A stretch of DNA of 19,823 nt. It comes from COE1 sp045579665 (GTDB lineage: Bacteria > Bacillota > Clostridia > Lachnospirales > Lachnospiraceae). This document shows positions 8,796 to 16,824 of the stretch, in pieces (positions within the stretch are counted from its first letter, which is position 1; every line of letters begins with the position of its first letter). The position numbers were made by a program, and so were the translations under genes. The stretch lies in contig JAZNMO010000094.1 in the NCBI GenBank assembly GCA_045579665.1, positions 1 to 19,823 on the forward strand. The letters run 5' to 3'. Under the pieces are notes generated by a model. It searched no databases, was not told the origin of the DNA, and saw only the letters and a program-made list of their open reading frames with translations.

Positions 8796-8854
8796 TCTAC
8801 TATAAAATGACAGCAATTTTACATAAGACGTCGAAAAAAATCTAATGTTTTTTG

Positions 8855-8883
8855 TGTACAGACGCACTTACGTGTGGTAAGAT
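8855..8883 (+). promoter_or_regulatory. Probable promoter of the radC-mre-min operon
   Basis: TGTACA (8855-8860), a 17-base spacer and an extended -10 (TG at 8875-8876, TAAGAT at 8878-8883) point to a start near 8890, about 58 bases before radC. The spacer contains an imperfect dyad, CGCAC-TTAC-GTGTG (8863-8876), which could be an operator. The -35 hexamer is the same as in the mutS promoter. The 152-base gap holds no gene. Confidence 0.45.
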
Positions 8884-8947
8884 AGCTTATGGTTGAAAAT
8901 AATCTTTTTATGTCATTTGGCATTGTAAGGAGAGCGGACATAAAAGG

Positions 8948-9640
8948 ATGATGAGTGATTTTAAGGAAATATATGCAAAGGAAGATTTACCTTATGACAA
9001 GTTCAAGAGGCTTGGACCTGCAAGTTTGACGGATGCTGAGCTTTTAGCGATTATTCTTCGGACAGGCACGCGGGATAAAACACCGATTGCGCTTGGTAGG
9101 GAAATCTTAGAGAATTCATGGCAAAAGAGTGGCTTGCTTGGACTTTATCATTATTCGATGCGGGAGCTTATGAAGATTTCCGGGATTGGGGAGGTCAAGG
9201 CAACACAACTTCTTTGTATTGCAGAGATTGCAAAGAGAACAGCTTTTATGCAGGCAAGGCTTGGGCTTTCCTTTGATAGTCCTGAATCAGTGGCAGATTT
9301 CTATATGGAAAGATTGCGGCATCAGGAGACAGAGCAGGTATTACTTGTTCTTTTGGATAACAAGAATCGTCTGATTGAAGATGTAGTTCTTTCTAAGGGG
9401 ACCGTGAATTCATCGTTAGTATCGCCACGTGAGATTTTTCTGGTGGCATTACGGCAGAATGCAGTTTCTATTATGATTTTACACAATCATCCAAGCGGAG
9501 ATCCTACCCCGAGCAGGAATGACCGCTTAATTACCAATAAGATAAAAGAAGTATCCGATTTAATCGATATTCCATTGATAGACCACATCATTATTGGGGA
9601 TAATCGATTTATAAGCTTTAAACAAAAAGGACTTTTATAA
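8948..9640 (+). CDS. radC: RadC family JAB/MPN-domain protein
   Basis: RadC proteins of 220-230 residues have an N-terminal helix-hairpin-helix region and a C-terminal JAMM metalloprotease-like domain. The old link to DNA repair is doubtful and the true role is unsettled. Here the helix-hairpin-helix is near residues 75-98 (ISGIGEVKATQLL). The metal-binding motif is complete: H179-x-H181-x10-D192, within HNHPSGDPTPSRND. The start is either of two adjacent ATGs (8948 or 8951). The ribosome site is AAGGAGAG at 8927-8934, rather distant (13-15 bases), so the choice between them is open. radC next to mreBCD is the classic Firmicute order. It is the first gene of the shape operon here, with 24 bases to mreB. 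Confidence 0.95.
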   Translation: MMSDFKEIYAKEDLPYDKFKRLGPASLTDAELLAIILRTGTRDKTPIALGREILENSWQKSGLLGLYHYSMRELMKISGIGEVKATQLLCIAEIAKRTAFMQARLGLSFDSPESVADFYMERLRHQETEQVLLVLLDNKNRLIEDVVLSKGTVNSSLVSPREIFLVALRQNAVSIMILHNHPSGDPTPSRNDRLITNKIKEVSDLIDIPLIDHIIIGDNRFISFKQKGLL

Positions 9641-9664
9641 GAGGCACAGAAAGGAGTTGTTATT

Positions 9665-10672
9665 TTGGCTAACAACGCATTTGGTATTGATTTGGGTACC
9701 AGAACAATTAAAATTTATAATACTCATGGTGACAGTGTTACTGTTGAGAAGAATATGATTGCAATTGAAGATAAGAAGAATTTATTTGCATACGGCGATT
9801 CTGCTTTTGATATGTTTGAGAAGGCACCTGCCAATATTGAGATTTCTTATCCGTTATGCAATGGTGTAATCGCTGATATCAAGAATATGCAGCTTTTACT
9901 TCGTAACTTTGTTATGGATAGTAATAAGGGAAATATTAAGCCGGCAGATTATTATATTGCTGTTCCTTCAGATATTACTGATGTAGAAAAGAGAGCTTTC
10001 TTTGACCTTGTAAAGGATGCTAATTTAAAGGCAAAAAAGATTATGCGTGTTGAGAAGGCTGTAGCTGATGGACTTGGACTTGATATTGACGTGAAAAACT
10101 CACAGGGTATTTTGGTTGTAAATGTAGGTTACCATACAACAGAGATTTCTATTCTTTCTCTTGGTGGTATTGTATTAAGCCGTTTGATTAAGGTCGGCGG
10201 TCAGAAGTTTGACGAATCCATTAAGAATGCTATCCGTAAGGAGTTCAGCTTGATTGTAGGTATGAAGACAGCTGAGAACGTAAAGATTGCGCTTGCTGAG
10301 TTAGAGGCCCAGAAGAAGGGTGCTATTGTATATGGTCGTGATATTGTAACAGGACTTCCTATGGAGAAGGAGATTCCTACAGATCTTGTAAGCAGCTGCA
10401 TGCTTGAAAACTTTAATATGATTATTGATAATATCCGAGTAATCTTAGAGAGAACTCCACCTGAGTTATCAGCAGATATCTTCAGAAGAGGTATTTATTT
10501 AACAGGTGGTGCTTCGCAGGTAAGTCATCTTGCTGAATTAATTGCCAAGGGAACAGGACTTAAGGTTAATGTAAGCGAGAACCCAATTACAGGTGTTGCT
10601 CTTGGTTTATCAAAGATTATTAAGGATGATAATTATAAATCCGTAGCTTATTTAGAAGGAATGAGTAAATAA
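9665..10672 (+). CDS. mreB: Rod-shape actin homologue MreB (divergent nucleotide site)
   Basis: MreB is a bacterial actin that polymerises on the inner face of the membrane and steers side-wall synthesis by RodA/PBP2. The 335-residue length is normal. The phosphate-1 motif GIDLGTRTIKIY (7-18) is good, and Glu130 matches the catalytic Glu region. The phosphate-2 motif, normally V-V-D-I-G-G-G-T-T-E, is here VVNVGYHTTE (151-160), so the conserved Asp is Asn153 and two of three glycines are replaced. The adenosine motif is LTGGASQ (279-285) rather than LTGGGAL. The start is TTG at 9665, supported by AAGGAG at 9651-9656, eight bases away. The stop overlaps the mreC start by one base (TAATG). It could be an MreB paralogue rather than the only MreB of the cell; the mreCD context makes the shape role secure. 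Confidence 0.92.
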   Translation: MANNAFGIDLGTRTIKIYNTHGDSVTVEKNMIAIEDKKNLFAYGDSAFDMFEKAPANIEISYPLCNGVIADIKNMQLLLRNFVMDSNKGNIKPADYYIAVPSDITDVEKRAFFDLVKDANLKAKKIMRVEKAVADGLGLDIDVKNSQGILVVNVGYHTTEISILSLGGIVLSRLIKVGGQKFDESIKNAIRKEFSLIVGMKTAENVKIALAELEAQKKGAIVYGRDIVTGLPMEKEIPTDLVSSCMLENFNMIIDNIRVILERTPPELSADIFRRGIYLTGGASQVSHLAELIAKGTGLKVNVSENPITGVALGLSKIIKDDNYKSVAYLEGMSK

Positions 10673-11541
10673 TGAGCCCAATCGTAAAGAGGAAGCGTGA
10701 AGGTTTTAGAATCCCAAGCAAATATTTGCTTTTACTTTTGACGACGGTTTGTATTTTTTTGATGGCTTTTACCTTTTTAACGGATATCAGTACGGCACCT
10801 ATGAATAAAGTGGTGTCTTACATTGTTGTTCCTTTTCAGGACGGTATCAGCCGTATTGGTTCTTGGATTTTCCAAAGGGTAGATGAACTGGGTGAGCTTA
10901 GACTTGTTCTGGAGGAGAATCAAGAGCTTAGAAAGCAGATTGACGAGTTGACGATAGAGAACACACAGCTTCAGCAGGACAAATATGAATTGAATAATCT
11001 TAGAGAGCTTTTTGTATTGGATGCAGAGTATAGCGGCTATGAGAAGGTGGGAGCCAGAGTGATTGCCCGTGAGAGCGGCAACTGGTTCCACGTCTTTACG
11101 CTGGATAAAGGAACCGAGGATGGCCTTGCAATTGATATGAATGTCATTGCAAGCGGCGGTCTGGTTGGAAGAATTGTTGATATTGGTCCGAATTGGGCGC
11201 AGGTAAATGCGATTATCAATGATAATTCCAATGTAAGCGGTATGGTTCTTGCAAGCTCTGATAATCTGATTGTTTCAGGCTCTTTGGAATTAATGGGACA
11301 GGGATTGATTTCTTTTAAACAGTTAATCGATTCCAAAGATGCGGTAAAAATCGGTGATAAAGTGGTTACTTCCAATATCAGTGATAAATATTTACCAGGC
11401 ATCTTGATTGGTTATATTAATGACGTTGAACAGGATTCTAACAATATTACAAAATCAGGTACCTTAACACCGGCTGTTGATTTTGAACATTTGGAGGAAG
11501 TTCTTGTTATTTTGGAATTAAAGCAGCAGATAGAGGATTAG
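10672..11541 (+). CDS. mreC: Rod-shape protein MreC
   Basis: MreC is a single-pass membrane protein whose outer domain oligomerises and activates PBP2 within the elongasome. The 289-residue length is typical. A basic cytoplasmic start is followed by one membrane helix at about 17-37, a coiled coil at about 68-112 (heptads rich in Leu, Glu and Gln) and the two-barrel C-terminal region with the family segments VIARESGNWFHVFTLDKG and GGLVGRI. The ATG at 10672 shares one base with the mreB stop, and AGAAGGA at 10654-10660 inside mreB serves as ribosome site, so translation is probably coupled. Confidence 0.96.
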   Translation: MSPIVKRKREGFRIPSKYLLLLLTTVCIFLMAFTFLTDISTAPMNKVVSYIVVPFQDGISRIGSWIFQRVDELGELRLVLEENQELRKQIDELTIENTQLQQDKYELNNLRELFVLDAEYSGYEKVGARVIARESGNWFHVFTLDKGTEDGLAIDMNVIASGGLVGRIVDIGPNWAQVNAIINDNSNVSGMVLASSDNLIVSGSLELMGQGLISFKQLIDSKDAVKIGDKVVTSNISDKYLPGILIGYINDVEQDSNNITKSGTLTPAVDFEHLEEVLVILELKQQIED

Positions 11542-11551
11542 GAGTGTATCA

Positions 11552-12070
11552 ATGAAGAGAAATATTGCATTAGTATTTATTATACTGATTAGCTTTGCAT
11601 TACAAACTACTTTATTTCAGTATTTAAACTTTGGTGGTATTTCCCCTAATCTTCTAATTATTGTTACCGCATCCTACGGCTTTATGTATGGAAGACGTTA
11701 CGGAATGGTAACAGGTTTTTTCTGTGGACTTTTGATGGATATCTTTTATGGTGATGTATTAGGCTTTTATGCATTGATTTATCTTTATATCGGTGCGGCA
11801 AATGGATTGTTCCACAGAATTTTTTATCATAACGACATTACGCTTCCTTTGCTATTAATTTCGGTAAGCGACTTTACATATTCTTTTGTTTGTTATGTTT
11901 TACTTTTCCTTTTGAGGGGAAGATTTGTTTTTGGTTTCTATTTAAAGAATATTATTATACCGGAGATTGTGTATACGATTCTGGTAACTATTATTTTATA
12001 TCCGCTTATTCTTTTGCTGAACCTGACCTTAGATAATATGCATAAAAGGGGTGACCGCAAGCGTGCTTAA
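11552..12070 (+). CDS. mreD: Rod-shape protein MreD
   Basis: MreD is a small integral membrane partner of MreC. The 172-residue protein is hydrophobic almost throughout, with about five or six membrane helices and the family-typical G-[FL]-x2-G-x2-x-D pattern seen as GFFCGLLMDIFYGDVLG. TAGGAG at 11539-11544, which includes the mreC stop codon, is the ribosome site seven bases before the ATG. The 3' end overlaps the start of the PBP2 gene. Confidence 0.94.
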   Translation: MKRNIALVFIILISFALQTTLFQYLNFGGISPNLLIIVTASYGFMYGRRYGMVTGFFCGLLMDIFYGDVLGFYALIYLYIGAANGLFHRIFYHNDITLPLLLISVSDFTYSFVCYVLLFLLRGRFVFGFYLKNIIIPEIVYTILVTIILYPLILLLNLTLDNMHKRGDRKRA

Positions 12071-14936
12071 GAAAATAAGAGAAAATTTGTTTAATATTGT
12101 GACTTCCAGATTGTTTGTCTTGTTTCTTGTGTTTATCGCAATGGCGGCAGTCTTAATATATAGATTGTTTTATTTGCAAATCGTTAATGGCGAAACATAT
12201 CTGAATAATTTTCAACTTAAAATTCAAAAAGAGAGAATTACAGAAGGTACCCGTGGAAATATTTATGACAGAAACGGTAACCTTCTTGCTTATAATGAGT
12301 TGGCATATTCTGTTGTAATTGAAGATGTGTATGAGTCCGGTTCTTCAAAGAATGCCGCTATCAATGAGACCCTATACAAGCTGATTCATATGATTGAGAA
12401 GCAGGGGGATGAATTGGATAGTGACTTTAATATTATATTAGATGAGAACGGTGATTATGCATTCAAGGTATCAGGTACTTCGTTAAATCGTTTTTTGGCC
12501 GACGTTTACGGACGTTCCAAGATTAGTGACTTGAAATATGCCGAGAAGACAGCATCTGCGCAGGAGGTTATAGACTATTTGTGTACCTCCAAATATAAGA
12601 TTGGTGAGTACAATATTCTTGAGGATGGAACAAGAGGCGATTTTATACCTGGAGCAGGTTACACCAAAAAGGAAGTATTACAGCTTGTTACCATTCGATA
12701 TCACATGAGTTTGTATTCTTACCAAAAGTATATTACTACGACTATTGCTACAGATGTTTCTGAAAAGACGGTAGCAGTTATTATGGAGAATTCTGCAGAG
12801 CTTGAGGGTGTAAAGATTCAGGAGGATACCATACGAAAGTATAATTATCCTTACTATTTTTCTCATATTCTTGGTTATACAGGTAAGATTTCTCAGGACG
12901 AATTGGATGAGTTGTTGCTGACTAATGATTCCTATACCATGAATGACACCGTTGGTAAGAGTGGTATAGAGGCTGTTATGGAGCTTGAACTTCAAGGTAA
13001 GAAGGGGTCCGAGACCATTTATGTAGATAATATGGGAAAGGTAATTGATACAACAGATATTATCGAATCGCAGCCGGGTAATCATGTATATTTGTCTTTG
13101 GATAAGGATTTGCAGGTAGCTGTTTATAACATTATAGAGCAGAAACTGGCAGGCGTTATTGTTGATAAGATGCGTAATGTTTATAATTATGATCCTTCTT
13201 CAGAGAGTGCTTCTCAGGACATTAAGATTCCGATAGATGATGTATATTTTGCATTGATTAATAACAACATTATTGATATTGAGCACTTTACCCATGAGGA
13301 TGCTGCTGAGAATGAAGTGGCGGTACAGGCACTTTTCCTCGAAAAGCAGGAAAAGGTTCTTAATGCCTTGGAAGATGAACTGCTTAATAAGAAAACGCCT
13401 TATAATAAGCTTGCAAGAGAATATATGAATTACCAGAGTTATATTGTTACCATGCTGATGAATAAGGGCATTTTAATCAGTAGTGCAATTGATAGAGAGG
13501 ATGCTACTTATATTGCATGGACTAAGGATGAGGTAATTAGTTTAAATGAATATTTGACTTACGCAATTTCAAAGAATTGGGTTGATATTACAAAGCTTGA
13601 TTTGGATAGCCAGTATTCTGATTCTTCGGAGATATTGTCTTGTATTATTAAATGTGTGAAGAATAATCTGCGTTCTAATACAGGATTTTCCAAGAAGCTG
13701 TATCAGTATATGATAAGCGATAGGGTAATCAGTGGACAGCAGATGTGTATGCTTTTGTGGGAACAGGATTTGATCAGTGTTGATGAAGCCAAGATTGAAG
13801 CCTTGCAAAATGGCAGGTTAAAGCCATTTGACTTTATGTATGAGTTAATCGAAACCCTGCAGATAACACCTGCTCAGCTGGCATTAGATCCATGTTCAGG
13901 TTCATGTGTTATTACAGATGTAAATACAGGTGAGGTACTTGCTTTGGTATCTTATCCGGGATATGACATTAATAAGCTCGCTAATGGTGTAGATGCCGAG
14001 TATTATGCCAAGCTGAATAATGATTTGTCCCTTCCTTTATGGAGTGCAGCAACACAGCAAAAGACGGCACCGGGTTCTACCTTTAAGATGATTTCAGCTG
14101 TTACGGCATTAAATGAGGGTGTGGTTGCTTCCACAAGAGAAACCATTACCTGTACCGGTGTGTTTGAGAAGATGGCACCAAGTATTCATAGATGTTGGAT
14201 TTATCCAAGGTCTCATGGTCGCCTTACAGTTTCGGGTGGTATTGCTAATTCATGTAACTGCTTCTTTTATGAAGTCGGATATCGTCTAGGACAAACCGGT
14301 AGCGGCTTCAATGCACAGTATGGATTAGATAGGATGTATACCTATGCGGATATGTTTGGCTTGTCTGAGAAGTCAGGAATTGAGATTATCGAATCAGAAC
14401 CCGAGGTATCTGACGAGCAGCTTGTAACTTCATTAATCGGTCAGGGTACTCACAACTATACAACAGTAGGTCTTGCAAGATATGTGACGACTGTAGCTAA
14501 TAGTGGTACCTGTTATAATCTGAGCATTTTGGATAAGCTTGTAGATTCTCAAGGAAATCTGATAAAGGATTATTCGCCAACAATCAGGAATACCGTTGAG
14601 CTTGACGACAGCGTATGGGATGTATTGCATTCAGGAATGCGCGAGGTAGTGAAAAAACGTTCGGACTATAGAGATATGGCTATTAATGTTGCCGGTAAGA
14701 CAGGTACGGCAGAGGAAAACAAGTCACGAGGAAACCATGCCTTGTTTGTAAGCTATGCACCATATGAGGAACCGGAGATTTCGGTTACTGTTCGTATTCC
14801 ATACGGATACACCTCATCCAATGCAGCGCAGACAGCCAAGGATGTATATAAATACTATTATGGTTTGGAGGAAGAAGAGGAGCTTCTTTCGGGTACGGCA
14901 GAGATGCCTGACAATACGACAGGCGCTGCGGATTAA
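12063..14936 (+). CDS. mrdA: Penicillin-binding protein 2 (elongasome transpeptidase), long clostridial form
   Basis: PBP2 is the class B transpeptidase that cross-links side-wall peptidoglycan with RodA. One membrane helix lies near residues 17-37, followed by the dimerisation domain with RGNIYDRNG. The transpeptidase motifs are complete: S672-T-F-K675, S730-C-N732 and K879-T-G. About 245 residues (roughly 365-609) are inserted between the LSLDKDLQ segment (344 on) and the start of the transpeptidase domain (CVITDVNTGEVLALVSYPGYD). This makes 957 residues against about 600-700 in many bacteria; long PBP2 proteins are known in Clostridia. C697, H709, C711 and C733 cluster near the active site. 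I prefer GTG at 12063 because AAAGGGGTG (12045-12053) sits nine bases upstream; a GTG at 12051 would lie within that ribosome site. It overlaps mreD by eight bases. Confidence 0.95.
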   Translation: MLKKIRENLFNIVTSRLFVLFLVFIAMAAVLIYRLFYLQIVNGETYLNNFQLKIQKERITEGTRGNIYDRNGNLLAYNELAYSVVIEDVYESGSSKNAAINETLYKLIHMIEKQGDELDSDFNIILDENGDYAFKVSGTSLNRFLADVYGRSKISDLKYAEKTASAQEVIDYLCTSKYKIGEYNILEDGTRGDFIPGAGYTKKEVLQLVTIRYHMSLYSYQKYITTTIATDVSEKTVAVIMENSAELEGVKIQEDTIRKYNYPYYFSHILGYTGKISQDELDELLLTNDSYTMNDTVGKSGIEAVMELELQGKKGSETIYVDNMGKVIDTTDIIESQPGNHVYLSLDKDLQVAVYNIIEQKLAGVIVDKMRNVYNYDPSSESASQDIKIPIDDVYFALINNNIIDIEHFTHEDAAENEVAVQALFLEKQEKVLNALEDELLNKKTPYNKLAREYMNYQSYIVTMLMNKGILISSAIDREDATYIAWTKDEVISLNEYLTYAISKNWVDITKLDLDSQYSDSSEILSCIIKCVKNNLRSNTGFSKKLYQYMISDRVISGQQMCMLLWEQDLISVDEAKIEALQNGRLKPFDFMYELIETLQITPAQLALDPCSGSCVITDVNTGEVLALVSYPGYDINKLANGVDAEYYAKLNNDLSLPLWSAATQQKTAPGSTFKMISAVTALNEGVVASTRETITCTGVFEKMAPSIHRCWIYPRSHGRLTVSGGIANSCNCFFYEVGYRLGQTGSGFNAQYGLDRMYTYADMFGLSEKSGIEIIESEPEVSDEQLVTSLIGQGTHNYTTVGLARYVTTVANSGTCYNLSILDKLVDSQGNLIKDYSPTIRNTVELDDSVWDVLHSGMREVVKKRSDYRDMAINVAGKTGTAEENKSRGNHALFVSYAPYEEPEISVTVRIPYGYTSSNAAQTAKDVYKYYYGLEEEEELLSGTAEMPDNTTGAAD

Positions 14937-14946
14937 ACGTAGTTGG

Positions 14947-14983
14947 TATTGCTTTGCAATATTAGTTGACGTGTGAAACACAC
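14947..14983 (+). other. Two short hairpins before minC
   Basis: TATTGC-TTT-GCAATA (14947-14961) and GTGTG-AAA-CACAC (14971-14983) are perfect inverted repeats with 3-base loops in the 60-base gap between PBP2 and minC. The second ends exactly where the minC ribosome site AGAAGGAG (14984-14991) begins. Neither is followed by a U-run, so they are not terminators. RNA processing or control of translation is possible but inferred. Confidence 0.35.
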
Positions 14984-14996
14984 AGAAGGAGTAAAA

Positions 14997-15668
14997 GTGA
15001 AGAATTCGGTAATATTAAAAAGTTTTTCAAGCGGAATATCAATTATTATGGATAGTGAAATACCTTTTGATGAACTATTAGAAGACATTGCAGTAAAGTT
15101 TAGAGAAGCAGATAATTTCTTTAAAAATGCTTCCGTAGCGATTTCGTTAGAGGGCAGAATACTGTCTGAACAGGAAGAAAGAACAATTCTGGATGCAATT
15201 ACACAGAATTCAAGACTTAATGTACTTTGCCTTATGGGCAGGGATGAAGATAAAAACATCAAATTCCTTGGGATTCAGAATAATCTGAATTTCCAAAAGG
15301 ATGAGAATTGTGGTCAGTTCTATAGGGGAACCCTAAAGGACGGACAAAGCATTGAAACAGAGCATAGCATTATTATTTTAGGAGATGTGTGCGAAGGGTG
15401 TTCGGTTTACTCTGCAAAAGACATTGTAATACTTGGCAGTTTAACAGGTGAAGCATATGCAGGTGCTGCCGGAAGTAATAATCATTTCGTGGTTGCTTTG
15501 GATATGAATCCGGAGAAGCTTCGTATCGGAGATTTGGAATATTTTCCACCCAAGGCTTCAAAATGGGCATTAAAATCTAAGGCAGTCCCGAAGATTGCAT
15601 ATACTTACAATGGAAATATACAGGTAGAAAACATTACAAAAGATGTATTGGAAGGCTTTACAATATAA
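14997..15668 (+). CDS. minC: Septum-site inhibitor MinC
   Basis: MinC is carried by MinD to the membrane and blocks FtsZ ring assembly away from midcell. The 223-residue product starts NSVILKSF as in other MinC proteins. The N-terminal FtsZ-inhibiting domain covers about 1-100. The C-terminal beta-helix covers about 115-215, with the family pattern LGDVCEGCSVYSAKDIVILG, then GEAYAGAAG and PEKLRIGD. The GTG at 14997 lies five bases after AGAAGGAG. An in-frame GTG at 14973 sits in the upstream hairpin without a ribosome site and is rejected. minD follows after 68 bases. Confidence 0.93.
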   Translation: MKNSVILKSFSSGISIIMDSEIPFDELLEDIAVKFREADNFFKNASVAISLEGRILSEQEERTILDAITQNSRLNVLCLMGRDEDKNIKFLGIQNNLNFQKDENCGQFYRGTLKDGQSIETEHSIIILGDVCEGCSVYSAKDIVILGSLTGEAYAGAAGSNNHFVVALDMNPEKLRIGDLEYFPPKASKWALKSKAVPKIAYTYNGNIQVENITKDVLEGFTI

Positions 15669-15736
15669 GCTTTTTCTGACAATTGAATAAAGATATCAAG
15701 AATTTTTCTATGCAGAACTTGAAAGGACTAATGGTT

Positions 15737-16543
15737 ATGGGTGAAGTAATTGTTGTCACGTCAGGTAAAGGCGGCGTAGGGAAGACCACTACGTCTGCAA
15801 ACGTTGGAACAGGTCTAGCTGAGATGGGGAAAAAAGTAGTTGTGATTGATGCAGATATTGGACTGAGAAATCTTGATGTTGTAATGGGGTTGGAGAATCG
15901 AATTGTTTACAATCTCGTTGATGTAATCGAGGGCTCCTGCCGGTTAAAACAGGCACTGATTAAAGACAAAAGACACGCGGGCTTGTATTTGTTGCCTGCA
16001 GCACAGGCAAGAGATAAAAACTGTATCAGTCCTGAACAAATGATATGGCTGGTTGATTCACTTCGTTCGCAGTTTGATTATATTATCCTTGATTGCCCTG
16101 CCGGCATTGAACAAGGCTTTCAGAATGCAATTGCGGGGGCTGATCATGCTATTGTGGTAACAACACCAGAGGTTTCGGCGATACGTGATGCAGATAGAAT
16201 CATTGGTTTGTTGGAGGCTAATGAAATACATAAGATTGAACTGGTAGTAAATCGTTTGCGTCAGGACCTTGTAAAACGCGGCGAAATGATGGCGGTACAT
16301 GATGTCATCGATATTTTAGGTCTGCCTCTTTTAGGTGTGGTTCCTGATGATGAAAATGTAGTGATTGCGACCAATCAGGGCGAACCATTGGTAGGAAAGA
16401 GCTCTCTTGCAGGTCAGGCATTTATGAACATATGCAATCGATTGGAAGGAAAAGAAGTTCCGTTTCTCAATTTGGCAAAGAACCTTACGATATGGACAAA
16501 GGTGACAGGATTATTCCATAAAAATCAGGAGGTTCGTATATGA
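15737..16543 (+). CDS. minD: Septum-site ATPase MinD
   Basis: MinD is a deviant-Walker (ParA/MRP type) ATPase that binds the membrane as an ATP dimer and recruits MinC and MinE. Its 268 residues begin GEVIVVTSGKGGVGKTT, with the deviant P-loop KGGVGKT (11-17). Asp38 and Asp40 lie in VIDAD, and D119-C-P-A-G is the Walker B/switch II region. The C-terminal stretch LTIWTKVTGLFHK is an amphipathic membrane-targeting helix. I chose the ATG at 15737, where the family starts, with GAAAGGA at 15721-15727. Upstream in-frame starts (TTG 15683, ATG 15731) are less well placed. The stop overlaps minE in ATGA. Confidence 0.97.
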   Translation: MGEVIVVTSGKGGVGKTTTSANVGTGLAEMGKKVVVIDADIGLRNLDVVMGLENRIVYNLVDVIEGSCRLKQALIKDKRHAGLYLLPAAQARDKNCISPEQMIWLVDSLRSQFDYIILDCPAGIEQGFQNAIAGADHAIVVTTPEVSAIRDADRIIGLLEANEIHKIELVVNRLRQDLVKRGEMMAVHDVIDILGLPLLGVVPDDENVVIATNQGEPLVGKSSLAGQAFMNICNRLEGKEVPFLNLAKNLTIWTKVTGLFHKNQEVRI

Positions 16544-16806
16544 GTTTATTTTCTTTTTTTCGCAAGAAAAAATCGGGCAATATTGCAAAAGACCGTTTAA
16601 AGATTCTGCTGATATCAGACAGGGTAAGTTGTTCACCCGAAATGCTGGAGCTGATTAAAAATGATATTGCACATGTAATATCAAAATACATGAAGATAGA
16701 TGCCGCCAGCATGGAGGTTCAGATTACCAAAACGGGAACATCAGGCAGAAGCGCGGTTTCTCCGGTGTTATATGCGAATATTCCTATTTTGGATATTAAA
16801 AATTAG
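16540..16806 (+). CDS. minE: Min-system topological specificity factor MinE
   Basis: MinE stimulates MinD ATPase and drives Min oscillation. The 88-residue length is usual. The protein opens with the amphipathic membrane-binding helix SLFSFFRKKKS, followed by the MinD-binding segment NIAKDRLKILLISDR and the C-terminal dimerisation domain. AGGAGG (16527-16532) is a strong ribosome site inside the end of minD, and the 4-base ATGA overlap indicates coupling. The presence of MinE implies oscillating Min rather than the DivIVA/MinJ anchoring of B. subtilis. Confidence 0.96.
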   Translation: MSLFSFFRKKKSGNIAKDRLKILLISDRVSCSPEMLELIKNDIAHVISKYMKIDAASMEVQITKTGTSGRSAVSPVLYANIPILDIKN

Positions 16807-16824
16807 AATATAGGATGCGAGATA

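Noticed and set aside
8791..8805. 15-base identical repeat TGTAATCTACTATAA at 8791 and again at 19337
   Set aside because: In an AT-rich 20 kb window one shared 15-mer is not surprising. The first copy overlaps a stop codon and lacks a correctly spaced -35, so a shared promoter element is not supported.
8834..8853. AAAAAA/TTTTTT inverted repeat after the YnbB-like gene as a terminator
   Set aside because: The stem is A-T only with a 7-base loop and no GC pairs. It may help end transcription but is too weak to call.
8855..8883. LexA/SOS box at the radC promoter
   Set aside because: No match to the Firmicute consensus CGAAC-N4-GTTCG could be found; the dyad CGCAC-TTAC-GTGTG is different and imperfect.
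14973..14996. GTG at 14973 as the minC start
   Set aside because: It lies in a hairpin upstream of the AGAAGGAG ribosome site; GTG at 14997 is five bases after that site and gives the family N-terminus.
15683..15736. Eighteen-residue upstream extension of MinD from TTG at 15683
   Set aside because: No ribosome site is seen before it, and MinD proteins begin with the strand leading directly into the P-loop, which fits ATG 15737.
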